Below are positions 63,001 through 64,000 of a stretch of 64,000 nucleotides of DNA, one piece after another. How positions within the stretch are numbered: the first letter of the stretch is position 1; each line of letters opens with the position of its first letter. Below the pieces are notes generated by a model that did not search any database, had not been told where the DNA came from, and was given only the letters and a program-made list of their open reading frames with translations. The position numbers and the translations under genes were made by a program. The stretch comes from Varroa destructor (Eukaryota; Arthropoda; Arachnida; Mesostigmata; Varroidae): assembly GCF_002443255.2 (NCBI RefSeq), contig NW_019211454.1, forward strand, positions 59,221,601 to 59,285,600, written 5' to 3'.

Positions 63001-64000
63001 AATGTGTCCGTAGCAGCCAGATAGGATGAGAGAACTAGGGTACCAGGAGAGGAAGCTCAGTATGCATTTGAGCACTAGCCAGTGTCTAATAGCAGCGGCC
63101 CAGCACTAAACCGGACAACTCCCCTCTATTAGCTGCTGTTTGTCTTCCAGTTTGGCTGACCAGTGAAGGTTAGGGTGAATGGGAGGGGACTCGGGGATAA
63201 GTTTGGTCCGACGCTGCAGCCGTTGTTGCCGTTGCTGCTTCCTCGTTTCAAGGATAATTAGTGGGCACGCCAGGAAGGGCTAGAGAAGCAGACCCGTTTG
63301 GCTGGACCGATGCACGCTGGACATTGGCCTGTAGTCTGGTCCATCCGTGTGGTCCTGCTCCATCTCAAGAAGTGCGCGCTAGTACCATACATAGTGCTCG
63401 TTTACTGCTGTTGTCTACGACTAGTACAGCCACTGTTTCTGTGACCACTGTGCCGCAGCGCTGTATCGTGTCTTCACGGATGTCCGCCCTGTCTGGAGGC
63501 TAGTCCTCTTCAGAAGCCCTTAAAAGCTGGCTTTATTTCAGCATTTTTGAGAAGTGCTAAAATCAAGGATCCAAGTGCCTTTAGGGGCTAAACAGAACTA
63601 TCCCCTCTGATGTCAATGAAGGTTATGTTATTCTTGTATATCAGAGCGTTCTGTTCTCGTTTGGGTTGGATTCCGCCAGTATTTGTAGCCATGTATAGCA
63701 CTAGTTCACTTACTCGTATGTAACGCTTTTGTGACTAAAGGGCAGGAAGCAGAACAAACATTACTTTAAGTATACGAGAGATGCAAAACAGCAGTTAGAG
63801 CTGTAAAACGTTGAGAAATGAAGACTAAACCTTGGAAGACATTAACTGCTAAGAAGACTACTAATTGAGGTCTATTGATGTTTAATAGTTGTGGTTATTC
63901 GAAGATACGATGTAGAGCTGAAGTGGATTTTTATAAGAATCAGAGTTTATACTTGAGATGAAACTATTCACAACAATGGCCAGGTGGGCTCTTATCCTTT
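59208..64000 (+). other. Sin1: Sin1 intron 4, no further exon found
   Basis: I looked for the start of the CRIM domain (a KI-D-VYLP type stretch) on the plus strand and did not find it. The region contains the CCCT/CT/TA compound repeat at 59.94-60.0 kb and GC-richer sequence toward 62.7-63.5 kb with unremarkable open frames. The remaining exons probably lie beyond 64000. Confidence 0.5.
59938..60005. repeat. Compound (CCCT)n(CT)n(TA)n repeat
   Basis: Five to six CCCT units pass into about nine CT units and then about fourteen TA units. Seen directly. A compound repeat of this type grows by slippage. Confidence 0.9.

Overview
This is a non-coding-rich eukaryotic window. Genes are split by introns with GT-AG splice sites, no bacterial gene packing is present, and microsatellites and decayed DNA transposons are scattered through it. 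The two genes I can identify point to an arthropod. The first coding exons of the PBC homeobox gene match Drosophila Extradenticle over the part I can see. A mite or tick is possible, but nothing in the sequence proves it.

Layout: (1) 1-25.8 kb has no exon I can support. It is either a very long intron 2 of the exd/PBX gene or intergenic DNA. It carries simple repeats, pyrimidine/purine tracts and one marked inverted repeat. (2) 25.8-28.4 kb holds, on the minus strand, the first two coding exons of extradenticle (exd/PBX), about 1.3 kb of putative 5' leader, and a compact promoter with a TATA-like element, CCAAT box, CRE (TGACGTCA) and a TISU/YY1 element. (3) 28.4-34.8 kb is AT-rich spacer. 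(4) At 34.83-35.10 kb a second CRE + TISU promoter faces the plus strand and runs into a non-coding exon with a good donor. It may be the distant start of Sin1. (5) 35.1-51.7 kb is AT-rich, with a degenerate mariner transposase near 37 kb and a possible minus-strand terminal exon near 42 kb. (6) 51.8-59.2 kb, plus strand, holds four phase-consistent coding exons of Sin1/MAPKAP1, the TORC2 subunit. They encode its first 179 residues up to just before the CRIM domain. A second dead mariner sits in the third coding intron. (7) 59.2-64 kb is intron or unassigned sequence; later Sin1 exons were not found.

exd and Sin1 are arranged head to head, about 6.4 kb apart if the 34.8-kb promoter belongs to Sin1. 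Both promoters share a CRE followed by a perfect TISU motif, and in both the TISU ATG opens only a mini-ORF (9 and 6 codons). No operon, CRISPR, phage or novel multi-gene system is visible. The most interesting leads are the paired TISU promoters, the CRE-like palindrome in exd intron 1, and a few antisense exon candidates.
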